A stretch of 64,000 bases of DNA, taken from assembly GCF_040717535.1 (NCBI RefSeq), contig NZ_JBFEFI010000008.1:62001-126000 (forward strand). The letters run 5' to 3'. Below are positions 1-10,993 of this stretch, in pieces. The stretch comes from Thalassoglobus sp. JC818 (lineage in GTDB: Bacteria; Planctomycetota; Planctomycetia; Planctomycetales; Planctomycetaceae). The notes under the pieces were generated by a model, which was not told where the DNA came from, ran no database searches, and was given only the letters and a program-made list of their open reading frames with translations. Every line of letters starts with the position of its first letter. Positions within the stretch are counted from its first letter, which is position 1. The position numbers and the translations under genes are program-made.

Positions 1-2
1 AC

Positions 3-1394
3 AACGTCACGTCACTGAACGCTCAGAATAATCTGACGCGTGCAAACTCGAGGTTAACAAAATCCGTTGAGCGACTCTCCTCCGGTCTTAAGATTAACCG
101 GGGAGCAGACGGACCAGCCGCTCTTGTGATCTCCGAGAAACAGCGTGCTCAAATTTCCGGATTGAAGCAGGCGATCGAAAACACAGAGAAAGCTGTCTCT
201 CTCGTCCAGACTGCTGAAGGAGCATTGGGAGAGATTAATTCACTGCTGTTGAAGGTTCGAACACTTGCTATCGATTCCGCCAACACCGGTATCAATGATG
301 AGGACGCCCTGGCAGCGAATCAGTCGGAGATCAACAACGCTCTCGACACGATTGATCGAATCGCCAACAACACTCAGTTCCTTACAAAGAAGCTGCTCGA
401 CGGATCTGCGGGAATCAATGGCGTTCCGAACGATACAGACGTTACGTTCCTTCAGGCAACAAACGACACCTCCGCCGGTTCATATGCCGTCGCGATTTCT
501 GCGGCTGCTGAGAAAGCCACAATAACGAACGGAACAGCACAGTCGTCTGCGTTGGCCGGGGCTGAAAACCTGACGATCAACGGAGTCGCGATTAGCTTGA
601 ACGCAGGATTGACTCAATCTCAAGTGGTCGATCGCATCAACGAATTCACTTCGCAAACAGGGGTGACTGCTGAAGACGTGGCTGGAAACACACGTCTTTC
701 CAGTGCGAACTTTGGCACCAACGCGAGCATCAGTGTTGTTTCAGATGTTGCAGCTGCAGCTGACAGCTCCGGATTCGGCAACAGTGTTTCGACTGACTCC
801 GGTGTTGACATCGCAGGAACAATCGATGGCGTCGCAGCCAGCGGTTCCGGAAATGTACTTAGTGCGACATCCGGAGCTGCTCAGGGATTGAAGATTCAGG
901 TGGGAACTGATCCTTCAAACGCAACACAGACAGTTTCAGGAGCCCAGGGTGCCGTTTCGGTTTCGGTGAACTCGCTGACATTCCAGATCGGAGCCAACGC
1001 CAACCAGACAGCGAATATCGCGATCGGTCGAGTGAATCCATCTTCACTCGGAGTTGGCGTCAACGGAAATCAGTTTGGAAATCTGAGCGAAGTTGATGTG
1101 ACCACAGGTGCTGGAGCCCAGGATGCACTTGCTGTCGTGGATGCTGCCATCGACGACATTACGAACTTGCGAGGTGATCTCGGGGCGTTCCAACAAAACA
1201 CGTTGAATGCCACTGCGAACAACTTGCGAGCAACGCTTGAGAACACTGTGAATGCGGAATCGGTCATCCGTGACACAGACTTCGCGGAGGAGATTGCGAA
1301 CTTCACTCAGCAGCAAGTTCTTGTTCAAGCCGGGACTGCTGTGTTGGGGAATGCAAACCAGTTGCCGCAGCTCGTCTTGTCTCTCCTCGGATAA
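3..1394 (+). CDS. fliC: Flagellin, 5' end outside window
   Basis: Filament subunit of the bacterial flagellum, exported unfolded and polymerised under the FliD cap. The frame is open from the window edge, so probably fewer than ten N-terminal residues are missing; a GTG at 126 is internal and not the start. Of 463 visible residues, about 1-140 form the conserved coiled D0/D1 helices (NVTSLNAQNNLTRAN, then SSGLKINRGADGPA). About 186-235 resemble a flagellin IN motif (LTINGVAISL, then DRINEF), and the last 60 are the C-terminal D1/D0 helix ending in QLPQLVLSLLG. The central region is Ser/Ala/Gly/Asn rich, as is usual for surface-exposed flagellin domains. fliD and fliS follow on the same strand. 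The family call is firm. Confidence 0.95.
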   Translation, partial: NVTSLNAQNNLTRANSRLTKSVERLSSGLKINRGADGPAALVISEKQRAQISGLKQAIENTEKAVSLVQTAEGALGEINSLLLKVRTLAIDSANTGINDEDALAANQSEINNALDTIDRIANNTQFLTKKLLDGSAGINGVPNDTDVTFLQATNDTSAGSYAVAISAAAEKATITNGTAQSSALAGAENLTINGVAISLNAGLTQSQVVDRINEFTSQTGVTAEDVAGNTRLSSANFGTNASISVVSDVAAAADSSGFGNSVSTDSGVDIAGTIDGVAASGSGNVLSATSGAAQGLKIQVGTDPSNATQTVSGAQGAVSVSVNSLTFQIGANANQTANIAIGRVNPSSLGVGVNGNQFGNLSEVDVTTGAGAQDALAVVDAAIDDITNLRGDLGAFQQNTLNATANNLRATLENTVNAESVIRDTDFAEEIANFTQQQVLVQAGTAVLGNANQLPQLVLSLLG

Positions 1395-1417
1395 TCCTTC
1401 ACCCCACTTATTCCCCT

Positions 1418-1452
1418 CGACCCGTCATGAAATGGACTTCGTGGACGGGTCG
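1418..1452 (+). terminator. Stem-loop after flagellin gene
   Basis: A perfect 9-bp inverted repeat (CGACCCGTC at 1418-1426, GACGGGTCG at 1444-1452) with a 17-nt loop begins 23 nt after the flagellin stop. Outer C and G runs could extend the stem imperfectly. There is no clear U tract, so it may be a transcript-stabilising 3' hairpin, plausible for a highly expressed filament mRNA, rather than a classical intrinsic terminator. Confidence 0.5.
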
Positions 1453-1600
1453 GTATTTGGGGAGCACCAAAGTAGCTGCATTGAATTTATAGAACACTGA
1501 GTAGCAAATGATTAGAGAACGACAGCTTTAGTCAGTGATTTAATTATATCGTCGAGTCAGTTTCTCTGAACAATCATACGGGTTCGAACAGGTCGCCAGC

Positions 1601-3604
1601 ATGTTGACAATTGATGGACTGATCACCGGGATTGACACGGAGTCAATCGTCAACGGTCTGCTTGAAATCCAGCAAACGCAGATTGACCGATTGAATGTTC
1701 GCCGTCAGGACGCAATTGCACAACGTTCCGCCTACGACTCCCTGGAAGCGCAGCTATTGGCTCTCCAATCCGCATCGACGCGATTAGGCCAAGGGGAACG
1801 TCAACTTTTCCGAGCGAGAACCGTTGAGGTCAACGACGAAAGTGCTCTTTCAGCCACCGCGACTTCGAATTCGACGATCGGCTCGTATCAACTGACAATC
1901 AATTCACTGGCCAGGGCGCATCAGGTCGTCTCAAACGGATTCGAAGAGGCTGACTCAGCCATCACCGAAGGGACTCTCAGCCTGCGTGTTGGATCGGGAG
2001 CCGAAAGTACGATCACGATCGATTCCTCTAACAACACACTGCAAGGACTTGTTGATGCAATCAATCTTTCAAATTCTGGAGTCGATGCATCAATTATCCA
2101 TTCCGACTCTGGCGGGACGACTCCTTACCGGATCTTTCTCAGTGCGAAGTCCACCGGGACAGCAAACTCAATCCAAATCACCAACAGTCTGGGAGCAACA
2201 TCAGGGTCGGCAACATCTCCAACATTCGACTTTGATAACCCAGTGCAGGCCGCGACAGGTGCTGAAGTGCAACTAGGAGATGGCCCGGGAGCGTTGACGA
2301 TCAATCATTCGACGAACCGGCTCGACAACGTGATTCAAGGGGTGACGATTGATCTGCATCGAGCGGATGCCACAAAGCCAATTGAAGTCCGAGTCGCTCG
2401 GAACACCGAACCTGCATTCGAAGCGATCACGGAGTTTGTGGACTCTTTTAATGGGCTCATGGAATTCACGGATAACTTAGTCCGATACAATGCCGAGACG
2501 GATGAAGCTGGCTTATTGAACGGCGACCGTACGGCAATTTCAATTCAGAACGAGATTCGAACGCTCCTGCTTGATGTCGTCCCAAATGTTGGAAGCCATG
2601 CAAATCGACTCTCGGCTTTGGGGATTTCAGTTACCGATCGCGGCAGGCTTGCCGTGAACTCCGGTCGGCTTCAATCTGTGCTCGCGGGCGAAGACGCTGA
2701 GATTAGCGATCGAGATCTGATCCGACTGATTACACTCGCTGGCGACAGCACTCATCCTAATGTCAACTTCCTGCTGGGATCTTCAAGAACTCTGCCCAGT
2801 GACTCAGCTTATGAAGTTGATATCACTCAAGCTGCTGAACGAGCTGTGATTGCAGGAGACACCAGTATTGGAGCTTCGACAAATATTCACTCTGCCAACA
2901 ATACTCTTCGTCTTAAAGTCGACGGAGCCACTGCAGACATCACTTTGCAGCCCGGCGACTACACCGCCGCCGAATTGACAGATCTTCTTGAAAGAACCAT
3001 CAATCAACAATCTGATCTAACCGGGCGACAAGTTTCGGTCTCGCTCGATTCCTCTGGCCAGTTGAGAATTCAATCTGACAGCTTCGGGTCAATTTCTGAG
3101 ATCGCAATTCTCGATGGAACAGCACTGTCGGAACTCGGACTGACTCAGACCCCGAGCGATGCCGGTGTTGATGTCGCAGGTCAATTCATAGTGAATGGAC
3201 AAGTCGAAACAGCCACAGGTCGCGGTCGCTTGTTAATCGGGAACGCGGACAACGCCAACACGGGCGATCTTCAACTTCGTGTGACTCTGACACCCAATCA
3301 GGTCGTCGCTGGAACAGATGCGGAGGTCACGGTGACGAAAGGCATCGCGTCCCGACTCGGGGATCTGATCTCACGACTTACTCGAAGCGAGTTCGGTCAA
3401 CTCGAGACAGCACGTGAGTTATACGACCGCAGAATTCTCACCATTGAAGAAACAATCGAACGCCAGCAGTCCCTCTTCGACGAGCAACAACAGGATCTCA
3501 TCGCGCAGTTCGTTGCCTTGGAGTCCTCAATCAGTGAACTGCAGAACACGAGCAGTTTTCTGGCTTCACAACTGGCGAGTGTTTCGCAACTTAAGTTCTC
3601 GTAA
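1601..3604 (+). CDS. fliD: Flagellar filament capping protein FliD (HAP2)
   Basis: Forms the cap at the filament tip under which flagellin subunits fold and insert. The protein has 667 residues, at the long end for the family. The N-terminus (MLTIDGLITGIDTESIVNGL) is the typical FliD_N start, which names the target as a flexible helix binding the filament end. It is followed by a coiled segment (residues 20-70) and beta-rich central modules with IN-like motifs (for example near residues 425-500). The C-terminal 90 residues (LGDLISRLTRS, then a Gln/Glu-rich helix) match FliD_C. The ATG at 1601 follows a 206-nt gap after flagellin, so it probably has its own promoter. Its place between flagellin and fliS is the standard order. 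Confidence 0.93.
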   Translation: MLTIDGLITGIDTESIVNGLLEIQQTQIDRLNVRRQDAIAQRSAYDSLEAQLLALQSASTRLGQGERQLFRARTVEVNDESALSATATSNSTIGSYQLTINSLARAHQVVSNGFEEADSAITEGTLSLRVGSGAESTITIDSSNNTLQGLVDAINLSNSGVDASIIHSDSGGTTPYRIFLSAKSTGTANSIQITNSLGATSGSATSPTFDFDNPVQAATGAEVQLGDGPGALTINHSTNRLDNVIQGVTIDLHRADATKPIEVRVARNTEPAFEAITEFVDSFNGLMEFTDNLVRYNAETDEAGLLNGDRTAISIQNEIRTLLLDVVPNVGSHANRLSALGISVTDRGRLAVNSGRLQSVLAGEDAEISDRDLIRLITLAGDSTHPNVNFLLGSSRTLPSDSAYEVDITQAAERAVIAGDTSIGASTNIHSANNTLRLKVDGATADITLQPGDYTAAELTDLLERTINQQSDLTGRQVSVSLDSSGQLRIQSDSFGSISEIAILDGTALSELGLTQTPSDAGVDVAGQFIVNGQVETATGRGRLLIGNADNANTGDLQLRVTLTPNQVVAGTDAEVTVTKGIASRLGDLISRLTRSEFGQLETARELYDRRILTIEETIERQQSLFDEQQQDLIAQFVALESSISELQNTSSFLASQLASVSQLKFS

Positions 3605-3679
3605 CGAATTCTTCGAACGAACACTCTTGAGAAGACTCGTTCAGCCCCTCCCCTCTCGTAGAATGAAAAGACGTTCCGA

Positions 3680-4099
3680 ATGCCGCACTACAGCCCCTAT
3701 CGCTCATCGACATTTCGAGACTGGACGCGGATCGACATGCTGTTGAGTCTGTACAGCGCCGCTGAAGAGACCCTCGTTTCGATGTCGGCTGAATTGGATG
3801 CCGGAGAAACGATTCTTGCCGTTCAATCACAGATCAGAGCGATGAAGCTGCTCGTCTGCATCCTCGAAGGTATCGAATCCGAGAAGAACGAGATCGCCGC
3901 CCAGATTCAACAACTCTGCCTGTATATGATTGATGAAGTGGCGCAGCACACGTCGGATGGAGTCGCGAACGCCCTCAAAGTTCTCAGACCATTACACCAG
4001 GGATTCCAAGAAATCCGAGAAGAAGCCATCGAGCTGGAATCAGACGGAACGATTCCAAAACTCGGCCCGATTCAAGAGACGACTCTCGCAACCGGCTAA
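3680..4099 (+). CDS. fliS: FliS-like flagellin export chaperone
   Basis: FliS binds the C-terminal helix of flagellin in the cytoplasm, prevents premature polymerisation and delivers it to the export gate. This 139-residue all-helical protein has the expected size (120-140) and family pattern: an early Tyr-Arg near residue 7, the RIDMLLSLYSAAEETL helix in place of the usual ASP-x-xLI-x-MLY motif, and a four-helix bundle pattern through about residue 120. It lies 75 nt downstream of fliD on the same strand. The sequence is divergent, so the call leans on position as well as on the first helix. The ATG at 3680 has only a weak ribosome binding site. The gene is convergent with the ParA gene. Confidence 0.8.
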   Translation: MPHYSPYRSSTFRDWTRIDMLLSLYSAAEETLVSMSAELDAGETILAVQSQIRAMKLLVCILEGIESEKNEIAAQIQQLCLYMIDEVAQHTSDGVANALKVLRPLHQGFQEIREEAIELESDGTIPKLGPIQETTLATG

Positions 4100-4203
4100 G
4101 CTTCAATCGTGCATCCTTCGCACTCTGTTCCTGCGAACGAAGCTTCATCACCGCTGTGAATCGAACGGCGCAACCAATTGACTCTGATCGGAAAACATTC
4201 CAA

Positions 4204-5040
4204 TCAGGCGGCCTTTTGTGAGGGTTGTTGATCCGTGGAACGCTTTTGCTGTTCGGCGGCGATCACTTCCATCACAAGGTTTCGATAATCCTGCGATCCC
4301 GATGATGCTGGATCGTATTTGAAGATTGAGGTTCCGTGACTCGGAGCTTCTGCGAGCTTGATGTTTCGTCGAATTTTCGACGCGAACACTTGAGCATTCG
4401 CCCACGGTGCTTCGGGATCGCTCTGTTCAAGGAAGAACATGAGATCATCCGTCACGTCCGCAGCGAGCCGAGTCCCTGTCTCATACAAACACAGAACAAC
4501 CCCTGACACGCGCAGTTCTCGATTGAGGCGACGAGTCACGAGTGCGGTTGTTTCGAAGAGTTTTGAAAGTCCCTGCAGAGCGAAAAAGTGCGGCTGCAGT
4601 GGAATGAAAACTTCGGTCGCGGTCGAAAGAGCATTGATCGTGAGAACGCCCAGCGAAGGCGGACAATCCATCACAATGTAATCGAATTTCTCGCTGGCAC
4701 CCGCCGCTGCAAGTGCCTTGCGAAGCACGAACTCTCGACCATCAGCATCGACGAGTTCCAACTCGGTGGCAGCCAAATCGATATCTGCGGGTGCCAACCA
4801 AAGATTTTTCTCAACGAGTTGGATCACCTCAGTGAACGTCTTCCCGCCTGCGAAAACCTGGTAAATCGAATTGGTCCCGCCAGCAACGTCGATTCCAAGA
4901 TGGAGCGACGCATGAGCCTGGGGATCGAGATCGATCACACAGACCCGCTTACCTTGCTGCGCAAGTCCGGCAGCAAGATTCACACTCGTGGTGGTTTTGC
5001 CGACACCACCTTTTTGATTCATGACAGCGATGACTCGCAT
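4204..5040 (-). CDS. ParA/Soj-family ATPase, no ParB partner nearby
   Basis: Deviant Walker A ATPase of the ParA/MinD group. These dimerise on ATP, bind DNA or membrane non-specifically and position cargo such as chromosome origins, plasmids or protein clusters. I start at the ATG at 5040 (278 aa, [18 protein letters not shown]) because GAGG lies 7 nt upstream and the Walker A motif then sits at residues 8-17. Further family marks are IDLDPQAH, the MDCPPSLG Walker B region and the C-terminal APSHG motif. The Lys-rich tail is short. No parB lies next to it: the neighbours are fliS (convergent) and ligA (divergent). Soj-type segregation, or positioning of a flagellar or other complex, are both open. 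Confidence 0.85.
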   Translation of the reverse strand: MRVIAVMNQKGGVGKTTTSVNLAAGLAQQGKRVCVIDLDPQAHASLHLGIDVAGGTNSIYQVFAGGKTFTEVIQLVEKNLWLAPADIDLAATELELVDADGREFVLRKALAAAGASEKFDYIVMDCPPSLGVLTINALSTATEVFIPLQPHFFALQGLSKLFETTALVTRRLNRELRVSGVVLCLYETGTRLAADVTDDLMFFLEQSDPEAPWANAQVFASKIRRNIKLAEAPSHGTSIFKYDPASSGSQDYRNLVMEVIAAEQQKRSTDQQPSQKAA

Positions 5041-5226
5041 CCGTGCGCCTCGATTTTCGCTGGAAACTTCTAAAATTGATGACTGACCGCAGTGAGATCG
5101 CAATTCCACGTGAACTGGCAGAACTTTTTCGCCGAGTGCTACACTCTCCCAAGCATTGCACGTCGCAGATGTTTGTTCCGGCGGAATTCTGCACTATATC
5201 TCTGTCTCCATATTGCTGAAAGATGA

Positions 5227-7266
<2,040 letters not shown>

Positions 7267-7301
7267 GTTCCGATCGAGCAACAAGCCACACAGGAGCAGC
7301 A

Positions 7302-8156
7302 ATGAACGACTCCTCACCACCGAAACCGCCTGCAAGACCGAAGACTGGCCACAAGGGAACCTATGGGCGGGTCATGATCATCGGCGGCTCTTTCGGAATG
7401 AGCGGGTCAGTCTCTCTAACGGGAGTCGCTGCGCTCCGTTCAGGGGCTGGGCTCGTTTTTCTGGCTGTCCCGCGTTCAATCGTCAGCATCGTCGCTGCTT
7501 TCGAACCATCGTACATGACGATCCCACTCCCCGAAGATGAGTGGGGAGTCATCGATGGCTCTGCAATTCAACAACTCATTGAGGAGGCAGAAGGAAAGGA
7601 CGTGATTGCTCTCGGTCCGGGACTCAATCAGTCTTCGGAAGTCGATGAACTCGTCACCACGATGTATCGAACAACTTTGCAACCAATGGTTGTTGACGCC
7701 GATGGCCTCAATTCTCTCGCACGATTTCCAGAACAACTCTCCGAACACAACGGGCCCCGCGTTCTGACACCTCACCCCGGCGAATTCGCTCGCCTGACAG
7801 GTCAGAGCATCGATGCCATTCAAGAAAACCGGGAGGCCTCTGCCACACGATTCGCCAGAGAGCATGATCTGACTCTGGTCCTCAAGGGACCTGCCACCAT
7901 CGTGACCGACGGCATTCAGACCTACGTGAATACCAATGGCAATTCCGGAATGGGGACTGGCGGAACTGGTGATATTCTGACCGGCATCATATCCGCTCTC
8001 ATCGCTCAGAAGATGTCTCCGTATTCAGCAGCCAGCTTCGGTGTCTACTTGCACGGACTAGCTGGAGACCTCGCTGCCAATGAACTGACAGAGCCCGCAA
8101 TGATCGCTTCCGATCTGCTTCGTTTTCTACCCGCTGCGTGGAAGCAAGTAATCTGA
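7302..8156 (+). CDS. nnrD: ADP-dependent NAD(P)H-hydrate dehydratase
   Basis: Repairs damaged, hydrated NADH and NADPH by ADP-dependent dehydration of the S epimer. The 284-residue protein carries only the ribokinase-like C-terminal half of the YjeF family; the NnrE epimerase half is absent and should be encoded elsewhere. Visible family marks are GRVMIIGGS (residues 22-30), ALGPGLNQSS, VDADGLNSL, TPHPGEFARL and the anion-hole GTGGTGDILTG motif near residue 220. The ribosome binding site AGGAG lies 6 nt before the ATG. It sits 35 nt after ligA, which also handles NAD, but the pairing may be coincidental. Confidence 0.95.
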   Translation: MNDSSPPKPPARPKTGHKGTYGRVMIIGGSFGMSGSVSLTGVAALRSGAGLVFLAVPRSIVSIVAAFEPSYMTIPLPEDEWGVIDGSAIQQLIEEAEGKDVIALGPGLNQSSEVDELVTTMYRTTLQPMVVDADGLNSLARFPEQLSEHNGPRVLTPHPGEFARLTGQSIDAIQENREASATRFAREHDLTLVLKGPATIVTDGIQTYVNTNGNSGMGTGGTGDILTGIISALIAQKMSPYSAASFGVYLHGLAGDLAANELTEPAMIASDLLRFLPAAWKQVI

Positions 8157-8549
8157 CCAAACGCGTCGCGCGGATCATCCGGATAATGCAAGTTCTTCCT
8201 CACGAATTGAGTCAGCCTGCAACGGTCACGCACATTCTCCATTCCTCCTGTGCTCCGCGGACAGAAATATCGTCACTGGCAACCCATGCTGCTCATACCA
8301 CCTATTTCACACGTCGATGAAGTGAGAGCGACCACTTCAAATTGTCACGGCAAGCGTGCAGCAAACCATCCAGGGAATTAAAAGCAGCGACAACTAATGT
8401 TGTTCGTGCCCGGTTTTAGCTTCAACCTGCCCTGGTGTTGGTGTTCGCAGTCATTTTTGACCAACCAGCTACTACTCGTTGAAATCGTCCCCAACCCATT
8501 AGTCGAAAAGTCTGGCGTCAGGTCGCCAACCCTCGGAGATTTTTGCGTC
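8157..8549. other. Non-coding gap between nnrD and a small gene
   Basis: About 390 nt without a gene I can support. A frame open from 8397 runs into the small protein at 8550, but its first 51 codons (Cys, Trp and Phe rich) have no family signal or ribosome binding site and look like upstream leader. The only structure I see is the 7-bp stem-loop at 8318-8339. Confidence 0.5.
8318..8339 (+). terminator. Weak stem-loop after nnrD
   Basis: A 7-bp perfect inverted repeat (TGAAGTG at 8318-8324, CACTTCA at 8333-8339) with an 8-nt loop lies 160 nt after the nnrD stop. No U tract follows. It is a candidate transcript end for ligA-nnrD only. Confidence 0.25.
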
Positions 8550-8807
8550 ATGTCTCACATTGATGACGACCACTCAAGTGCAACCGGGAGGCGGTCCATT
8601 TCCTCACTGGTTGCATCGTCTCCGGGCATCGCGACTGCTTCTCTTGAAGAGAAATACCAGCACTGGCAAAGCCTGTGGAATTCCAAGCAAGAGGTTATCG
8701 ATTCTCTTCTCGATGAGCTTGAAAAGACCATGGAGATGTCACAAAGACTTTCCACCACTTCACTTCGGATCATCGACACGAATTCCGACCACTCGGAAAG
8801 CGTTTGA
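8550..8807 (+). CDS. Small hypothetical protein with helical C-terminal half
   Basis: An 85-residue protein that I do not recognise. The ATG at 8550 is preferred over an in-frame ATG at 8397 because GGAG lies 11 nt upstream and the acidic, polar N-terminus looks more protein-like. Residues 1-30 are Ser rich and probably disordered. Residues 32-70 (EEKYQHWQSLWNSKQE, then LLDELEKTMEMSQRL) form a heptad-like amphipathic helix suited to a coiled coil. No signal peptide or membrane segment is visible. It lies 99 nt upstream of the TetR gene on the same strand, and may be unrelated to the efflux operon. Confidence 0.5.
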   Translation: MSHIDDDHSSATGRRSISSLVASSPGIATASLEEKYQHWQSLWNSKQEVIDSLLDELEKTMEMSQRLSTTSLRIIDTNSDHSESV

Positions 8808-8880
8808 ACCCAAAGCGTTCCAAGTCTCCTGAACACAAAATTCATCGGACTGATCTTGACGAAAACGTGTCTCTGTAATA

Positions 8881-8908
8881 ATTAGTTTGTACGTAACAAC
8901 AAACTAAT
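8881..8908 (+). promoter_or_regulatory. Palindromic operator candidate for the TetR repressor
   Basis: A perfect 10-bp inverted repeat (ATTAGTTTGT at 8881-8890, ACAAACTAAT at 8899-8908) with an 8-nt spacer ends on the first two bases of the tetR ATG at 8907. TetR-family repressors bind palindromes of this size in their own promoters. Autoregulation of the tetR-RND operon is therefore likely. No ribosome binding site separates the palindrome from the ATG. Confidence 0.7.
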
Positions 8909-9533
8909 GAGAGAATGGGTTTTGGTTCGACCGCGAACGATCAGCGATGAACAGATTCTGGAGACCGCCAAACGGTGCTTTCTAGAACATGGACCGTCCG
9001 TATCGACCGACGCCATCGCCGCCGAACTTGGCGTTTCCGGACAAGCTCTTCTCAAGCGATTTCACAACAAACAGGAATTGCTGATCGCGGCTGTTGGTCC
9101 CTGTACCGCAAAGACCTGGACCGATCTTGTCGAACGTGGACCGGATGACCGCCCGTTCGAGATTCAGCTGCGCGAAATCCTCGACGAACTTGCCATCTTC
9201 TTCGTAGACGTCGTGAAACGGATGAACGTCTTGCGGTGGAGCGGTGTCGACATCCACGAATTGATGAGTCAATTCGATGAGCCCCCGCCGGTGCGGGATT
9301 TACGAATTCTGTCTGGCTATCTCGAGCGAGCCGCAGCCAAAGGATTGATTCGGCCTGTCGACTACTCAGCAACGGCAATGCTCATTCTGACTTCGATGCA
9401 TGGCCCCGCCATGCTGACGGAGATCCTCGGTTCAAGCCCCACCGGGCACACGCAGAGCGAATACGTTTCTCATTTCATCGACACACTTCTTCACGGTTTG
9501 ATCGATCATCCATCTTCGGAAAAAGACACATGA
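8907..9533 (+). CDS. TetR/AcrR-family repressor of an RND efflux operon
   Basis: DNA-binding repressor that probably controls the efflux genes behind it in response to a pump substrate. The 208-residue protein has the TetR helix-turn-helix at about residues 16-60 (ILETAKRCFLEHG, then TDAIAAELGVSGQALLKRFHNKQELL), followed by an all-helical ligand-binding and dimerisation domain. The gene overlaps the next by 4 nt (ATGA at 9530-9533). The ATG at 8907 has no ribosome binding site and lies inside the candidate operator. The mRNA is therefore leaderless, or translation begins at the TTG at 8922, which would shorten the protein by 5 residues without touching the HTH. Confidence 0.92.
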   Translation: MREWVLVRPRTISDEQILETAKRCFLEHGPSVSTDAIAAELGVSGQALLKRFHNKQELLIAAVGPCTAKTWTDLVERGPDDRPFEIQLREILDELAIFFVDVVKRMNVLRWSGVDIHELMSQFDEPPPVRDLRILSGYLERAAAKGLIRPVDYSATAMLILTSMHGPAMLTEILGSSPTGHTQSEYVSHFIDTLLHGLIDHPSSEKDT

Positions 9534-10993
9534 TCTCTGCTTCGCTGTCAATCAGACGTCCGAGCGGTCGAATCGTGCGACTGTTCGTTAATGCCCTCGC
9601 CTCGGTGATGATTCTCGCCATTGGGGGATTCACATTTTTCGTCTTCGGCCAGAAGCCGGAAATCCCCAAAGAACCCGATCGCGACGGAGATGGAGCAGCA
9701 CTCGTCCGCACGGTCGAAGTGGAACAGTTTGACGGCCAATTTGAGATCAACCTCGACGGAGAAGCTTCGTCCTACCGCGTCTTGACGATCGGCACCGAAG
9801 TCGAAGGACGCATCATCAAAAAGTCGGAGAAGGCCCGCAGCGGTCAGTTCGTCAGCGAGGGAGATTTACTCTTTCAGATCGAAGACATTTCCTATCGCCT
9901 GGAAGTCGATCGAATTCAAGCGCAGCTTGCTCAGACAGATGAGGAAATCCGAGCCCTCAACGTCGACATGGACAATCAGGCCACGCTGATTTCCCTTGCC
10001 GAAGAAGACCTCGAACTCAAACGCCGTAATTTGCAGAGAGTCGAAAGGCTGCGGCAACGCGAAGCGACGACAGACACCGATCTCGATAACGAACGCGCCA
10101 AAGAACTCGCCTCTCGAAATCAATTGCGAGTCCTTCAAAATGAACTGCGTTCAATGACGCAGCAAAAGCAAACCAAACTCGCCAGCCGCGAAGTCATTGC
10201 CGCAACACTCAAACAAGCGGAACTCGACGTCGAACGATGCCGCATCGTTGCTCCAATCACCGGACGAATTGTGGATGAAATCGTTGAAGAAGGAGACCAC
10301 GTTCAAGTTGGAACGGATCTCGTTCACATCAGCGATGGAAGCCGCATGATCATTCGGTGCGAGCTGGAAGCGGCCCAACTGGCATGGATCTGGGAACAGC
10401 AAACAGCGGGAGTTGCACAAGCAGCCCCCTCTGATGAACTGACAGCGATCGATCCCATCCGACTCAAGCCGGTTCCGTGCGAAATCGTCTATGAATTTGG
10501 CGGTGTCGAAACGATCTGGTCGGGGATGCTCGATCGCTTTGAAGGAGCCGGGCTCACGAAAGAGACTCGCACCTTTCCGTGCCGAGTGCTCGTCAGTGAT
10601 CCGGAACAGACTCGTGTCGAATCATCGCAGGGTGCAAAACTCAACTTTCGTATCCCGACACTTCTCAGCGGAATGTATGTGACGGTTCGAATTCCGATTT
10701 CGATCACCTCTTCGTTGATGTCCGTTCCCATTGAAGCAGTCCGTCCCGGCGGAAAGCTGTGGGTTTCACGAGATGGCCAATTGCAGATTCTTCCCGTGAC
10801 TGTCGCCCGCACAATCGCAGATCGAGCGATCATTCGTGACCTTACCTCCAACCTCTCTGTCGGAGATCGCATCGTCGTTTCCCCGCTGGCAGCCGTCGCG
10901 GACTCAATGCCGATTCGTGAAGAACAAGCTGCCGAGTCAGCATCGCTCGATTCAGAATCCCTTGCACCAAGCAGTGACGAGAACTCCCTATGA
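9530..10993 (+). CDS. RND efflux periplasmic adaptor (membrane fusion protein)
   Basis: Links an inner-membrane RND pump to an outer-membrane channel. The 487-residue protein has an N-terminal membrane anchor (about residues 17-40, LFVNALASVMILAIGGF), a lipoyl/barrel-sandwich half, a long alpha hairpin (about 120-230, rich in Glu, Arg and Leu), the second lipoyl half (CRIVAPITGRIVDEIVEEGD) and beta-barrel and membrane-proximal domains. No lipobox Cys is visible. It is translationally coupled at both ends: its start overlaps the tetR stop by 4 nt and its stop overlaps the pump gene start by 4 nt. No outer-membrane factor gene lies in this operon. Confidence 0.93.
   Translation: MISASLSIRRPSGRIVRLFVNALASVMILAIGGFTFFVFGQKPEIPKEPDRDGDGAALVRTVEVEQFDGQFEINLDGEASSYRVLTIGTEVEGRIIKKSEKARSGQFVSEGDLLFQIEDISYRLEVDRIQAQLAQTDEEIRALNVDMDNQATLISLAEEDLELKRRNLQRVERLRQREATTDTDLDNERAKELASRNQLRVLQNELRSMTQQKQTKLASREVIAATLKQAELDVERCRIVAPITGRIVDEIVEEGDHVQVGTDLVHISDGSRMIIRCELEAAQLAWIWEQQTAGVAQAAPSDELTAIDPIRLKPVPCEIVYEFGGVETIWSGMLDRFEGAGLTKETRTFPCRVLVSDPEQTRVESSQGAKLNFRIPTLLSGMYVTVRIPISITSSLMSVPIEAVRPGGKLWVSRDGQLQILPVTVARTIADRAIIRDLTSNLSVGDRIVVSPLAAVADSMPIREEQAAESASLDSESLAPSSDENSL

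Noticed and set aside
126-128. GTG at 126 as the flagellin start
   Set aside because: In-frame upstream sequence encodes the conserved flagellin N-terminal helix, so the gene begins before the window.
8397-8549. N-terminal extension of the small gene to 8397
   Set aside because: Cys/Trp/Phe-rich leader without ribosome binding site; the ATG at 8550 fits better.
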